64,000 bases of DNA from Peptoniphilus_A hominis (GTDB lineage Bacteria > Bacillota > Clostridia > Tissierellales > Peptoniphilaceae). The position numbers were made by a program, and so were the translations under genes. The notes beneath the pieces are model-generated. The model searched no databases. It saw nothing but the letters and a program-made list of their open reading frames with translations, and had not been told where the DNA came from. This document shows, piece after piece, positions 34,852 through 44,883 of the stretch. Within the stretch, counting starts at the first letter, position 1; each line of letters opens with the position of its first letter. Location of the stretch: positions 1 to 64,000 of the forward strand of contig NZ_JBBMFO010000006.1 of the NCBI RefSeq assembly GCF_040096015.1, written 5' to 3'.

Positions 34852-36222
34852 ATGGCTATATTAACAAAATATATTTCGTTTTATAATATTAACGAAGAAA
34901 ATGAATTGATGGTGAATGCACTTTCTGGTGCTATTGATATTATAGATTCGGAAACGAAATCTATAATTCATAAGTTTAGTGAACAAGATAACATTAAAGC
35001 TTTGAATGCTAGAGAAAAAAATATATATGATTCTTTGAAGAAAAGAGGATATATATTTGAAGATAGAAATCATGAGTTAAATGAGATGAAACGACAAATG
35101 AAAATTCATGAATATTTATGTGATATATCTGTGATTCATGTTATTTGTCCTACTATGTTTTGTAATATGAATTGTGTATATTGTTTTGAACCTTCTAAGG
35201 TTAGAAATCAACAAAAAGTTATTAGTGATAATCAATGTCAGTCTATTTGTGATTTTATATATAAAGTAAAAGAGAATAAACCAAATATAAAGCATCGAAT
35301 TCAATTATTCGGGGGAGAACCTATTCTTCCTATTACCAAAGATATAAATATTAAAATTTTGTCGTTTGCTGAAAAAAATAATATTCCAGTTAGTATAATA
35401 ACAAATGGAAGTCATGTGGAAAACTACATAAATATTTTTAAAAGATTTGAAAATACGATAGATTCCGTACAGATAACTATTGACGGAATTAAATTAATTC
35501 ATGATTCTAGAAGAGTTTATAAAAATGGTAAAGGAACATTTGACGATATAGTTAATGGATTGGATTTATTAGTAAATACTAAAATAAGGCAAATAAATTT
35601 AAGAGTTAATATAAATCAGTATAATATTAACTACTTAAAAGAGCTTGAAGATTTTTTAAAATCAAAAAAATGGATAGATAGCCCTAATTTTAGATTCGAT
35701 TTAGCACCTGTGACAGATCATACTGCAGATAATGCTGTGGACACAATATCGGAAGATGAGATTATAAAAAAATTAAATGAAAAGTTTCCAAATTATATGG
35801 AAAATAGATTATCAATGTTTAGAGTAATATCTCATATAATGAGAGGAACTTCTGAGAATGCAAAAAAAGATTTTGCAAAATACACGTATTGTGAAGCTAA
35901 TAGAGGACAATATTATGTGTATGATCCAGAGGGTAACATATATGCGTGTCCTGAAGCAATAGGAAATCCCCAATATGCTATAGGATTTTATAACGATGAA
36001 AGAGTTAGTCTTAATAAAGAGGCATATTCAATATGGAGTAATAGATGTATATTGAACATTGATAGATGTTTGGATTGTGAAATTGCTCCGTTCTGTGGCG
36101 GTGGGTGTGCCTACGCAGCTATAAAAAATAATGGTGATATTAATGACCCTTATTGTAATAATGCTAAAGAAGTTTTAAGAGAATATATAAATTCGATTAA
36201 GTATAAATTTTTAGAGATGTAA
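34852..36222 (+). CDS. Radical SAM/SPASM peptide maturase
   Basis: A 456-residue enzyme that would modify the precursor peptide. The radical SAM cluster motif CNMNCVYC gives Cys104, Cys108 and Cys111; QLFGGEP follows as the SAM-binding GGE motif. A SPASM region at the C-terminus (from about residue 346) has YCEANRGQYYVYDPEGNIYA then CPEAIGN and CLDCEIAPFCGGGCAYA, enough cysteines for two auxiliary iron-sulfur clusters. The first 90 residues form an N-terminal domain of the sort that binds leader peptides in related maturases. AGGAGG precedes ATG 34852. The downstream protease gene starts three bases after the stop. The chemistry (thioether, C-C link, epimer) is not predictable by eye. Confidence 0.9.
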   Translation: MAILTKYISFYNINEENELMVNALSGAIDIIDSETKSIIHKFSEQDNIKALNAREKNIYDSLKKRGYIFEDRNHELNEMKRQMKIHEYLCDISVIHVICPTMFCNMNCVYCFEPSKVRNQQKVISDNQCQSICDFIYKVKENKPNIKHRIQLFGGEPILPITKDINIKILSFAEKNNIPVSIITNGSHVENYINIFKRFENTIDSVQITIDGIKLIHDSRRVYKNGKGTFDDIVNGLDLLVNTKIRQINLRVNINQYNINYLKELEDFLKSKKWIDSPNFRFDLAPVTDHTADNAVDTISEDEIIKKLNEKFPNYMENRLSMFRVISHIMRGTSENAKKDFAKYTYCEANRGQYYVYDPEGNIYACPEAIGNPQYAIGFYNDERVSLNKEAYSIWSNRCILNIDRCLDCEIAPFCGGGCAYAAIKNNGDINDPYCNNAKEVLREYINSIKYKFLEM

Positions 36223-36224
36223 AT

Positions 36225-37385
36225 ATGGTAGAAAATTTAAAGACTAATCATTACGTTAAAGAATATCTAGATGATGGAAGACTACTACTTAGTTTTGATA
36301 ACGGGAAAAGGGTAAGAGTTACGCCAATTGTAGAAGAAATAATTAAAAAATTTGATGGTACAAAAAGCATAAATAAAGTAAAAAATGAATTAAATAATGA
36401 AGGATTTGAGATATCAGAATCAGAATTAGAAGATTTAATAAATAATAGATTAATAATGACTGGGGTATTTAGCGAATATAATGAAAGTAGTCAATATAAA
36501 TTTTGGTTTCATTTACCAATAATAGATGGTGATAAACTAAAAATGATATTACCTGGATTTATATTTAAACCAACACTTATAATAATTTTGAGTATAATTT
36601 ATTGTGTAATATCTCTAAAATATATAAAGGAATTTAATTGGATATATTTTATTAACGGAATAAACAGTATTAATTATTTTCTATTTTTTATATCATTTGG
36701 TTTAATCTTCGTAGTTCATGAACTAGGACATATATATTCATCTAAGTCACTTGATTGTAAAGTTGGTAATATTGGTATAGGAGTATATATGTTTAGACCT
36801 GTTATGTATGTTAACCTAAGTGATTCATGGAAATTAAGTAATAAAAAAAGGTTAATCATAGATTTTGCTGGGATTTATTTACAAATGCTTGTTGGATTAT
36901 TTATGTATTTTTTTTCGGCGGTAATGATCCGAAATAACACTATGGATGCTCTAATTATATTTAACTTAATTCTTATAATATTTAATTTGAATCCATTTTT
37001 AAGATTAGATGGATATTGGATTTTGTCAGATTTTATTGATGAACCGAATATTCATGGTAGATCCATGAAATTATTAAATTATATTTATAATGAAAAAATA
37101 TATAATAAAAGGAAAGCATATACAATGGAAAGTAGCAAGTGTGTGAAAGTTTATTCTTTGATGTATGCATTAGTGAATTTGATAATAATAATTTTTGGGA
37201 TTATTAGAGTATTAGAAGTGGTTTTTGGAAAGAGAAATTTACTAGAATCAATTCGTTTACTTTTTTATGGAGAATTGTTTCTATTTCAAAGAATCAAAAT
37301 TGGAGCAAATTTAATTATAGATATAATATCTTTAGTTTACATATCTTTATTGTTTGTTAAAATCATAAAAAAATATAAAAAATAG
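36225..37385 (+). CDS. M50-type membrane metalloprotease with PqqD-like N-terminal domain
   Basis: A 386-residue polytopic membrane protein. Residues 1-85 (VTPIVEEIIKKFDGTKSI, ELEDLINNRLI) resemble a PqqD-like peptide-recognition domain. The membrane part carries HELGH (His165-His169) and NPFLRLDGYW with Asp262, the zinc-site motifs of site-2-protease-like M50 enzymes. It probably cleaves the leader from the modified peptide in or at the membrane, with the front domain binding the leader. The yyd (epipeptide) operon of Bacillus has the same order of precursor, radical SAM enzyme, M50-like protein and ABC transporter. The start follows the maturase stop by two bases, indicating coupling. Confidence 0.85.
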   Translation: MVENLKTNHYVKEYLDDGRLLLSFDNGKRVRVTPIVEEIIKKFDGTKSINKVKNELNNEGFEISESELEDLINNRLIMTGVFSEYNESSQYKFWFHLPIIDGDKLKMILPGFIFKPTLIIILSIIYCVISLKYIKEFNWIYFINGINSINYFLFFISFGLIFVVHELGHIYSSKSLDCKVGNIGIGVYMFRPVMYVNLSDSWKLSNKKRLIIDFAGIYLQMLVGLFMYFFSAVMIRNNTMDALIIFNLILIIFNLNPFLRLDGYWILSDFIDEPNIHGRSMKLLNYIYNEKIYNKRKAYTMESSKCVKVYSLMYALVNLIIIIFGIIRVLEVVFGKRNLLESIRLLFYGELFLFQRIKIGANLIIDIISLVYISLLFVKIIKKYKK

Positions 37386-37405
37386 TTAGAACATGGGGGG
37401 CCTAT

Positions 37406-38950
37406 ATGAATGTAAATAAAAATAAGCAAGTTATTATATATTACTTTACTGCTTTAATATCAGGGTTTTGTATAATGGGAATTGAAACAAGTGCGACAAG
37501 AATATTATCTCCTTATTTTGGCTCAACAACTCTAATTTGGTTAATTGAAATTAGCTTAATAATGATTTGTATAGGAATTGGGAATTATTTTGGGGGTAAA
37601 CGTGCAGATAAATTAGTAAAAACAAGAACTTGTGAGGAAAGGATTGTTAAAAATTTATTAATATCTTTTTTGTTCATATGTACGGTACCACTAACGTCTA
37701 AAATAGTTATAATGGGGTCAATAATATTGGCTTCTGAAGTGCAATTAGGGAATATAATTATGATATCTTCTATTATTTGCAGCATAGTATTATTTAGTGT
37801 TCCATTAATTTTTATGGGGACAATCTCTCCACTGCTAGCAAAAATAAGTATAACTTCTTTAGATGAAACTGGAAATGTAATGGGAAATTTATATTTATTC
37901 AACATATTTGGATCTGTGTTAGGAACAATGATACCAACTATATTAGTAATCCCCAAAATAGGCGTAAAAAGATCTTTTCTATTATTTGGAGCGGTACTAG
38001 CCATTATTTTGATATTATATAGCAAAAAAATAAAAAAGAACTTTTTATTAAATTCAATTATTTGTGTTTTATGGCTTTGTATGTCGTTATATTTATCAAC
38101 AACAAGTCTAGCCTTTGATAAGCCTGTGCACGAAGAAGAGTCAGAATATAATTATATTAATGTATCACAAAATGATGATGGAAAATTAGCTTTAAAAACA
38201 AATGTATTTTTTGGCGCACAGTCAATAAAAGTTGATAAGAATAAAAAGAAATCAGGATATTATTATGACGAATTTGTTAAGATTAATAATTTACTTGATG
38301 ATAAAGTCAAGCATAAAATCTTAATTATTGGTTATGGAACGGGAACTATGTCTACTTTGTTGCATAAAAATTTTGATAATTTTGAAGTTACAGGGATAGA
38401 AATAGATAGAAATATTGTCAACTTAAGAGAGCTTTATTTTAATAAAAGTGATGATAAAATTATAATTTCTGACGGAAGGAATTATTTAAATAGTACAGAT
38501 GAAATGTATGATTTAATAATACTTGATGTTTATCAGAATATATCTATGCCAATAAACCTAACTACTAGAGAATTTTTTGAGGATTGTAAAGCGCATCTTA
38601 ATAGAAATGGAATTATTGCATTGAATATAGGTTTAGGAAATAGCCTGAATTCTAATCTTGTGCTTGCCTTAAGTGGTACTTTGAAATGTGTTTGCCCTAA
38701 TGTTTATAAATATAAAACCAAAAGTGACAATAATGTTATTGTATATGGTTCAGAAAAGAATTTAGAATTATCGTTAAAAGAGCAAAACAAAAACCATCTT
38801 AAAGATGAGACTAAAAAGTTGTTTAAAGATTCTCAAAAAGTTGAAGATGTAAATAATATTTTATCTGATGATATTAATAATATTGAGAAACTTCAAGATG
38901 AAGAATTTAATAAAATAGTGAAAAATCAAATGAAGATTAGAAAGGATTGA
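37406..38950 (+). CDS. Membrane-anchored spermidine-synthase-like SAM enzyme
   Basis: A fused protein: about 230 N-terminal residues with several membrane segments of the type found in fused MFS/spermidine synthases (GFCIMGIETSATRILSPYFG), then a soluble SAM-binding domain. The nucleotide-binding loop is ILIIGYGTGTMS and the acidic residue ending strand two is in TGIEIDRN; LIILDVYQN follows. The domain could transfer a methyl or aminopropyl group. In this operon its likely substrate is the peptide, for example at the C-terminal carboxylate or a cysteine, or it may assist export. The activity is inferred from context; the fold is recognised. GGGGGG lies upstream of ATG 37406. Confidence 0.78.
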   Translation: MNVNKNKQVIIYYFTALISGFCIMGIETSATRILSPYFGSTTLIWLIEISLIMICIGIGNYFGGKRADKLVKTRTCEERIVKNLLISFLFICTVPLTSKIVIMGSIILASEVQLGNIIMISSIICSIVLFSVPLIFMGTISPLLAKISITSLDETGNVMGNLYLFNIFGSVLGTMIPTILVIPKIGVKRSFLLFGAVLAIILILYSKKIKKNFLLNSIICVLWLCMSLYLSTTSLAFDKPVHEEESEYNYINVSQNDDGKLALKTNVFFGAQSIKVDKNKKKSGYYYDEFVKINNLLDDKVKHKILIIGYGTGTMSTLLHKNFDNFEVTGIEIDRNIVNLRELYFNKSDDKIIISDGRNYLNSTDEMYDLIILDVYQNISMPINLTTREFFEDCKAHLNRNGIIALNIGLGNSLNSNLVLALSGTLKCVCPNVYKYKTKSDNNVIVYGSEKNLELSLKEQNKNHLKDETKKLFKDSQKVEDVNNILSDDINNIEKLQDEEFNKIVKNQMKIRKD

Positions 38951-38956
38951 GCGTAA

Positions 38957-39874
38957 ATGGATGTAATTCAATTAGAAAATATTTCTAAAAAGTATAAAGA
39001 GACTATCGCTCTAGAGAATATAGATTTAAAAATAGAAAGCAATAGAATTTATGGTTTGATAGGAGTAAATGGAGCTGGGAAATCTACTTTAGTTAAAATA
39101 ATTACTGGAAATATTTTTCCTACAAAAGGTTCTATAAAATTATTTAATAAATCTTTTTCAAAAGAACTGATAAAGAGTAGAGAACATATCAGTGCAACGA
39201 TTGAAACTCCAAGTTTTTACTCCGGATTGACTGCAGAAGAAAATATAAGATTAGCTTGTATTGAACTTGGGATTGAATTTGGAATGGAGCAAAAGGAAAT
39301 ATTCCAACAACTAGAAATAATGGATAGCTTAAAAAAGAAAGCTAAAAATTTATCGCTAGGAACGAAGCAAAAACTTGGATTAGGAATAGCTTTTTTGAAA
39401 AATCCTGATTTATTGATTTTAGATGAGCCAACAAACGGAATCGATCCAATATCCGTATCAAAGCTAAGAAGAATTTTTAGAGATTTCATAGAAAAAGAAA
39501 ATAAGACAATATTAATATCTAGCCACATATTAACAGAATTGTATGAGATAGCCACAGATTTCATATTTATTGATAAGGGGAAAATAATACAGGTGGTTTC
39601 AAAAACAGAATTAACGAAAGATTTAGGCACATCTGTTATAGGATATAGAGAAAATATCGAGGAAGTTTATAATATATTGAAAATAGCATGCCCTGAAAGA
39701 GAATATAGATTAAAAAATAATACTTTAGAGGTTCGAGGCATATATTCAAAAGATGAAGAGCTAGAAATTATAAAAAAATTAAGACTAAATAACTGTAAAA
39801 CAGAAATAAAAAGAGATAATTTAGAAACATATATGATAAAATTAGTGGAGGGAGACAATGAAGAACTTAATTAA
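38957..39874 (+). CDS. ABC transporter ATP-binding protein (peptide export or immunity)
   Basis: A 305-residue ATPase with Walker A GVNGAGKST near residue 36, a signature LSLGTKQKLGLG and Walker B LLILDEPTNGIDP. The LSLGTKQ signature and the length resemble ATPases of bacitracin/lantibiotic-type export and immunity systems. With the permease that overlaps it by 17 bases it would export the finished peptide or protect the producer. It starts seven bases after the SAM enzyme stop, so the operon continues without a break. Confidence 0.92.
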   Translation: MDVIQLENISKKYKETIALENIDLKIESNRIYGLIGVNGAGKSTLVKIITGNIFPTKGSIKLFNKSFSKELIKSREHISATIETPSFYSGLTAEENIRLACIELGIEFGMEQKEIFQQLEIMDSLKKKAKNLSLGTKQKLGLGIAFLKNPDLLILDEPTNGIDPISVSKLRRIFRDFIEKENKTILISSHILTELYEIATDFIFIDKGKIIQVVSKTELTKDLGTSVIGYRENIEEVYNILKIACPEREYRLKNNTLEVRGIYSKDEELEIIKKLRLNNCKTEIKRDNLETYMIKLVEGDNEELN

Positions 39875-40592
39875 ATTTAATGCAGAAAGATTGAAGAAAG
39901 ATAAGTTTTTTTATGTGCTAATTTTAAGTGTAACATTGTTATCAATATTAAGTGGATTTCAAGATACCGTACAGGGAAATATAAGCAGTGGGTATGAAGG
40001 TTTTATAAAATCTTATTCAGATATATTTATGTCATTTTTCATTGCGGTTTATTGTGGATATTTTATAGGTAGTGATTTTTCTTCAAAGATTATACAAAGA
40101 CAGATTTCTTCAGGAATTAGTCGAAAAGACATTGTAATATCAAAATTGATTGTATTGATGATTGCTTCTTTTATAATTGTTAACTTGTATCCAATTATAG
40201 TAGGAATAATGGGAAGCTTAAAGTATGGATTTTTACCAATCAAAGACTATAATAATATTCTTGAAATTGTAAGAATAATAATTATTTCTAATTTATGCTT
40301 TATGTCTTTAACGAGTATTTATTCTTTATTAGGATTTGCAACCCAAAGTATCGGAGAAACAATAGGGATCTCTTTAGCAATTCCAGTAGTAATATCAATG
40401 TTACAGGGAATAATACCTATAGAATTTATAAAAAAAAGTATTACATTTTTTCCGCTATCTCAAATAAAAAATGTAATTATAAATAAAAACTTTATAGACG
40501 GAACTCTTAGACCTACAACTATATCCCTAATAGTCTTTTTTATTATGATTACAATAACAATATTAATATTTAGAAAGTCAGATATTAATTAA
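39858..40592 (+). CDS. ABC-2 type transporter permease
   Basis: A 244-residue membrane protein with about six hydrophobic segments (FFIAVYCGYFIGSDF, IVLMIASFIIVNLYPIIVGI, ISLIVFFIMITITILIF) and the KIIQRQISSGISRKDIV motif typical of ABC-2 permeases of the immunity type. It overlaps the ATPase gene by 17 bases, with GGAGGGAG as the ribosome binding site. It forms the membrane half of the transporter. Confidence 0.88.
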   Translation: MKNLIKFNAERLKKDKFFYVLILSVTLLSILSGFQDTVQGNISSGYEGFIKSYSDIFMSFFIAVYCGYFIGSDFSSKIIQRQISSGISRKDIVISKLIVLMIASFIIVNLYPIIVGIMGSLKYGFLPIKDYNNILEIVRIIIISNLCFMSLTSIYSLLGFATQSIGETIGISLAIPVVISMLQGIIPIEFIKKSITFFPLSQIKNVIINKNFIDGTLRPTTISLIVFFIMITITILIFRKSDIN

Positions 40593-40622
40593 AAATAACA
40601 TGATAAATGGAAGGTACTGTAT

Positions 40623-42161
40623 ATGATAAATAGAAAAAGTGTATTATTAGTTTTATGTATAATAGTTCAAGGTGTGATTAGTTATTTCGTCCTTAGTCAT
40701 TTGGGAAATAATAGCATTAATAATATACAACTATTCTCTTTGTGTTTATTTACAGTATACGGATACATAAGCTATAAAATTTTGGTATTAGATAGAGTTA
40801 AGGAGACGATTAAAAATTTTATAATAGCTACTTTATGTATTAATATTTTTGTAGTAGTTGACGTTTTTGATTTTTTAAAAAGTAATATGTACACAACATT
40901 TAAGCTAATAACGGTGTTTGTAATTACAGCAAATTTACTCAAAGTCGTTAGTGCATATTTAATAGATATAAAAATACTTAATAAGATTATTATATTTTTT
41001 ACAATTTTAGCTATATTGTTTGAGTCACTTGATTTAGGGTATGCAGAGATAATAAATTATATTTTGTATGTAATTATAACATTTGGTCCTTTTGTTATGG
41101 CATACAAGAAACGAAAGATATTATTTGAGTTTGGTGCAAAAATATATGGGGTAACATTTTTATTTATTGCCTCAATATTTATATATATATTTAGCGGAAT
41201 ATTTATAAATAACGCTAAGTTAGAAAAGCTGGAAATATACTTTTTGTTGAATTCAATATATTTGACTACATTATATTTCATACTACTAAAAAAACAAAAT
41301 TCATCTAAAGTGATAAACAAAAATGAAATGCTCTTGATGATTATAGACTGTATGTTTTTATGTATATTTATAGTATTTGTAAATTTATTTGGACAAGGTC
41401 TAAGGAGAGTTATTTATATGGGGATAAGTCTAATAACAATATACAAAGAGAGTATGTTAATGTTTTGCTTTTATTTTGAAAAACAGAAAGATCCAAATGG
41501 AGTGATAAGAAATAAAATACAGCAATACAATATAGAAAAGAATTATAACAAAAGAATTTCAAACTTTTTACATGATGATATATTACAAGATATAATAGCT
41601 ATAAAAATGAATATTCTTTTAGGAGAAAAAGAATTTTTAGATGAGTCAATTAAAACAATAGATAAATTAATTGGAATTACAAGGTCCGAGATTGAATTAT
41701 ATAATCCTACAATTATTTATGATTTACCATTAGCAGACAATTACTATAATTTAATAGAATCTTTAAGGAACAGGTTTAACAAAAATGATATATTAATAGA
41801 CTTAAATTGTGATAAAGAGTTTTTTGTAAATTATCCATACGATATGGTTATTTATAAGATTTTGCATGAATTATGTATAAATATATACAAACATTCAAAA
41901 GGAAATTATTCTGAGATTAATATAAAAACGGATAATAGAGAATTATATATTAGCGTAATCAATCATGAAGATGTATTTGATTATGAAAATATAAAGATAG
42001 GGAATGGAAGAGGATTAGAGATTATAAAAGATGAAATTGAAAAATTAGATGGGAAAATATTAATTGATCAGTTTTATGACAAAGTTGAACCATTCATTAA
42101 AATTAATGTAACTATACCTATAGAGGAGGAAGTGATCTGTGAAAATATTATTAATAGATGA
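40623..42161 (+). CDS. Sensor histidine kinase (NarL/DesK-type, HisKA_3)
   Basis: A 512-residue sensor. The N-terminal 290 residues contain roughly eight membrane segments with short loops and no large extracellular domain. The phosphoacceptor is His317 in FLHDDILQDI, and the ATP-binding domain shows an N-box ILHELCINIYKHSKG and a G-box GNGRGLEIIKD. A membrane-embedded sensor suits small peptide or membrane-stress signals. Its place at the end of the RiPP operon suggests quorum-type sensing of the peptide or sensing of its damage. It overlaps the regulator gene by 23 bases. Confidence 0.9.
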   Translation: MINRKSVLLVLCIIVQGVISYFVLSHLGNNSINNIQLFSLCLFTVYGYISYKILVLDRVKETIKNFIIATLCINIFVVVDVFDFLKSNMYTTFKLITVFVITANLLKVVSAYLIDIKILNKIIIFFTILAILFESLDLGYAEIINYILYVIITFGPFVMAYKKRKILFEFGAKIYGVTFLFIASIFIYIFSGIFINNAKLEKLEIYFLLNSIYLTTLYFILLKKQNSSKVINKNEMLLMIIDCMFLCIFIVFVNLFGQGLRRVIYMGISLITIYKESMLMFCFYFEKQKDPNGVIRNKIQQYNIEKNYNKRISNFLHDDILQDIIAIKMNILLGEKEFLDESIKTIDKLIGITRSEIELYNPTIIYDLPLADNYYNLIESLRNRFNKNDILIDLNCDKEFFVNYPYDMVIYKILHELCINIYKHSKGNYSEINIKTDNRELYISVINHEDVFDYENIKIGNGRGLEIIKDEIEKLDGKILIDQFYDKVEPFIKINVTIPIEEEVICENIINR

Positions 42162-42753
42162 CCATACCATGTTTTCTAATAGTTTAAAATATAGTTTAGA
42201 GCGTGAAGAAGAAATAGATATTGTTGATTTGATTGATGATATTTTTAATTTGGGATCAATATTAGAAAAAAAAGAATATGATATTATTTTAATGGATATT
42301 AATTTGAGTAAAATGAAGGGCAATAAGGATGGATTAGAAGTTGCTAATGAGATATTAATAAAATATCCAAAACAAAAAATCGTTATGCTAACTGGATATG
42401 ATTTAATAGGCTTTGAAGAGAAAGCGAAGAAAATAGGTACTAAAGGGTTCATATGCAAAGATGAGAATATCAAAGTTTTAGTAAAGAAATTAAATGATGT
42501 AGTAAATGGAGAGTTAATATTTAATGCAAACACTAACTTGAATTATGATTTGACAGAAAGAGAAATTGAAATTATTAATTTGTATTGTTCAGGGCTTACA
42601 AGAATGGAAGTCGCAAAGGAATGTAATATTTGTAAAAGTTCATTAGCGACAGCGTTAAATCGCATATACGAAAAATTGGGTGTTAGAAATTATCAAGAGA
42701 TGGTTCATATTGCAATGAAATATGGATATGTAAAACCTGTATATTTTAAATAA
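42139..42753 (+). CDS. NarL/LuxR-type response regulator
   Basis: A 204-residue regulator. The receiver domain has LIDDHTMFS at the start, the phosphorylated aspartate Asp53 in IILMDINL and the conserved KGFICKD lysine. The C-terminal LuxR-type helix-turn-helix reads LTEREIEIINLYCSGLTRME and then a recognition helix. GTG 42139 follows GAGGAGGAAG. It probably controls the RiPP operon through the palindrome at 34574-34589, which is inference. Confidence 0.92.
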   Translation: MKILLIDDHTMFSNSLKYSLEREEEIDIVDLIDDIFNLGSILEKKEYDIILMDINLSKMKGNKDGLEVANEILIKYPKQKIVMLTGYDLIGFEEKAKKIGTKGFICKDENIKVLVKKLNDVVNGELIFNANTNLNYDLTEREIEIINLYCSGLTRMEVAKECNICKSSLATALNRIYEKLGVRNYQEMVHIAMKYGYVKPVYFK

Positions 42754-42902
42754 TAGAATTAAAAAGTTCTTTATTTAATAGAACTAATATTAAGGCACTC
42801 TTAGGAGTGACTGTGTAATATTTTATGTATATAAAAGATTAGAAATAAGATTAAATAAAATATCTAAAGTGTTAAATCGAATAATATCGTTCAGAGAAAG
42901 TG

Positions 42903-43308
42903 CAAGACTCACAAGAAACAATAGAAGATATTTTAGGTGAGACAGTGGAACAAATGTTAAAAGCAGAATTAGACGAGTACTTAGACTATGAATATGGTGA
43001 AAAATATTATCTTTAAGTATTAGAAATGGATCAAGCAAGAAATAGTAAAATCGTCCTGTGAAAACATAGATCTAAACATTTCAAAATGAAAGACTTAAAA
43101 ATAATAGCAATGGAAAACTTTAATAGACAATTATTTAATAGACAATTAAGAGAAGTAACAAAAAACAAAATGATGTTTTTAAATGACCATGTTTTATAAA
43201 AAAAGTTTGTATTTAGAAGTGGTGGATGCTTCAAGTAAATGGACAAGCAGAATAAGCGGATTGGGTCAAATACTATCACAATTGATTTTATTTTTGAAGA
43301 TATAATCT
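42903..43308 (+). pseudogene. IS256-family transposase relic
   Basis: Fragments in different frames match the N-terminus (TIEDILGETVEQMLKAELDE, then YLDYEYG) and the C-terminus (NRQLREVTKNKMMFLND; VVDASSKWTSRI with LSQL) of IS256-type transposases. The middle is missing and several stops and frameshifts interrupt it. No terminal inverted repeats are visible. It marks the right edge of the RiPP cargo. The following 200 bases up to the mobilization genes contain a small hairpin (GGTTAC/GTAACC near 43464-43482) and no gene. Confidence 0.6.
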
Positions 43309-43515
43309 AAAATTTATCCTTATTGGTTAATTGTGCCAAATTAGGTTACAAATATTTGAACCACAGAATTTAGTGATAAAAGTGCATTTTTTTGATTAAG
43401 AAAAATAGCAGCTTACAGTCTATTGGGAAGAGCAGGTTTTACAGAACCAATTGAGAGAAAGTCATGGTTACAGTACTTCGTAACCTATTTTCTAAATATC
43501 TTAAAAATATATTAC

Positions 43516-44883
43516 TTATATTAACTCATTATTAATATACTTATCTGTATTTTTTCTTAATTGAGTAAGCTCGTAAATCAAGGTGTTCTTATTAGAGTAG
43601 TCTTTCATAAGAATATCTTTTTTACTTTTATATTCATCGTAAATATTTGATAATTCTTTTATACTTAAATTTTTATACTTGTTTTTGTCTAAAGTAGTTA
43701 ATGACTTTTCGTATGTGATAATTTGAGTTCTATATTCTGTATAAAATTCTTTATCTTTAGAGTTTGATTTATAGATTTCATAAATAGATTTATTTATTTG
43801 TAAAGTGTTTAAAGCTTCAATTGCAGTATAGATTTCGTTCAAATCTTTTTCTATATTCTTAATTTCATTTAAAGTTTTTTGCCTATTAATGGCTTCTTGT
43901 TGAAGTTTATTTTCTAGATCTATATTAGATGTCAGCCCATACTTTCTGAGTTGATTTAAAGTATCAGCCATAGTATTCATATTGTGTTTCTTTGCCCATA
44001 TTTCATAAGCTTCAGAAGATTGTATCTTTTTATTATTTTTTAAGTCTATTATATTGTCGACTTTTTTATATGTTTTCGTAGAAGAATCAAAATCAATTTT
44101 TACTGACTTTTTATTCATATTATTCTCGATTCTTTCCTTTATCTTTTCATTGGTATAATCTTTTCCAAGAGTATTTTCTTTAGCACGAATAAATCGTCCT
44201 TTTTCTCCTTGTTCTTTATGACGAAAAGATAAGTACTTGCCTAATTTGATTTCGTATCCATATTCTTCCATAGTTTTTAAAAAGTTATCATAGCTATTAG
44301 ACTTTTGAATAGCATGATCAATAGATATTTGAAGTCTATATTTCCAAGATGTCCCTTTTTTAAATTCCATATATTCCTTATATGATTTCCCATTAGTTTT
44401 ATATTTATTTTTAAACTTCATATAGTCTTCATCTATAACAGATAACTTATATTTTCTACACAAGTCATCACTATAATTTCTAATTTGATGGTAAGATTTT
44501 TTATTGCTTTGATAGGCTTTACCTGTATCAAAAGAAACATTATTAAATAGAATATGGTTATGAATATGCTCCTTATCTACATGGGTTGTTATTACGTATT
44601 CATATTTTCCTTGTAGTACCTTCTCACATAATTCAATTCCAATTTTGTGTGCTTCTTCAGGTGTAGTTTCTCCAGGTGCAAAAGCTTGAATTAAATGTCT
44701 TGCTAAAACTTTTGCTTTAGAATTACATTCTATTTTTGTTTGTTCAAATTCTAAATGAGCAGTTATAGGGTTACAGTTTAGGGAGGAAATTAGAATTTTT
44801 TCATCTGTTTTATCACTATTCATAATGTAATCAAGTGCTACTTTTAAAGTGGATTTTATAGGATGAATTTTAGTAATTGCCAT
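43516..44883 (-). CDS. ICE relaxase (MOBP-type, relaxase/mobilization nuclease)
   Basis: Nicks the ICE oriT and pilots the strand through the channel. The 455-residue protein begins MAITKIHPIKSTLKVALDYI and has the metal-binding HIHNH at residues 106-110 within VDKEHIHNHILFNNVSF, the signature of Tn1549-type relaxases. NKKSYHQIRNYSDDLCRKY is the next conserved block. The C-terminal 200 residues are helical. It is encoded on the minus strand together with MobC, with a one-base overlap, opposite to all other ICE genes in the window. It is unrelated in sequence to the MobA/MobL relaxase of the IME. Confidence 0.93.
   Translation of the reverse strand: MAITKIHPIKSTLKVALDYIMNSDKTDEKILISSLNCNPITAHLEFEQTKIECNSKAKVLARHLIQAFAPGETTPEEAHKIGIELCEKVLQGKYEYVITTHVDKEHIHNHILFNNVSFDTGKAYQSNKKSYHQIRNYSDDLCRKYKLSVIDEDYMKFKNKYKTNGKSYKEYMEFKKGTSWKYRLQISIDHAIQKSNSYDNFLKTMEEYGYEIKLGKYLSFRHKEQGEKGRFIRAKENTLGKDYTNEKIKERIENNMNKKSVKIDFDSSTKTYKKVDNIIDLKNNKKIQSSEAYEIWAKKHNMNTMADTLNQLRKYGLTSNIDLENKLQQEAINRQKTLNEIKNIEKDLNEIYTAIEALNTLQINKSIYEIYKSNSKDKEFYTEYRTQIITYEKSLTTLDKNKYKNLSIKELSNIYDEYKSKKDILMKDYSNKNTLIYELTQLRKNTDKYINNELI

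Noticed and set aside
43309..43515. Small gene between the IS256 relic and the relaxase
   Set aside because: All frames are interrupted by stops and none has a ribosome binding site; only a weak six-base hairpin is present.
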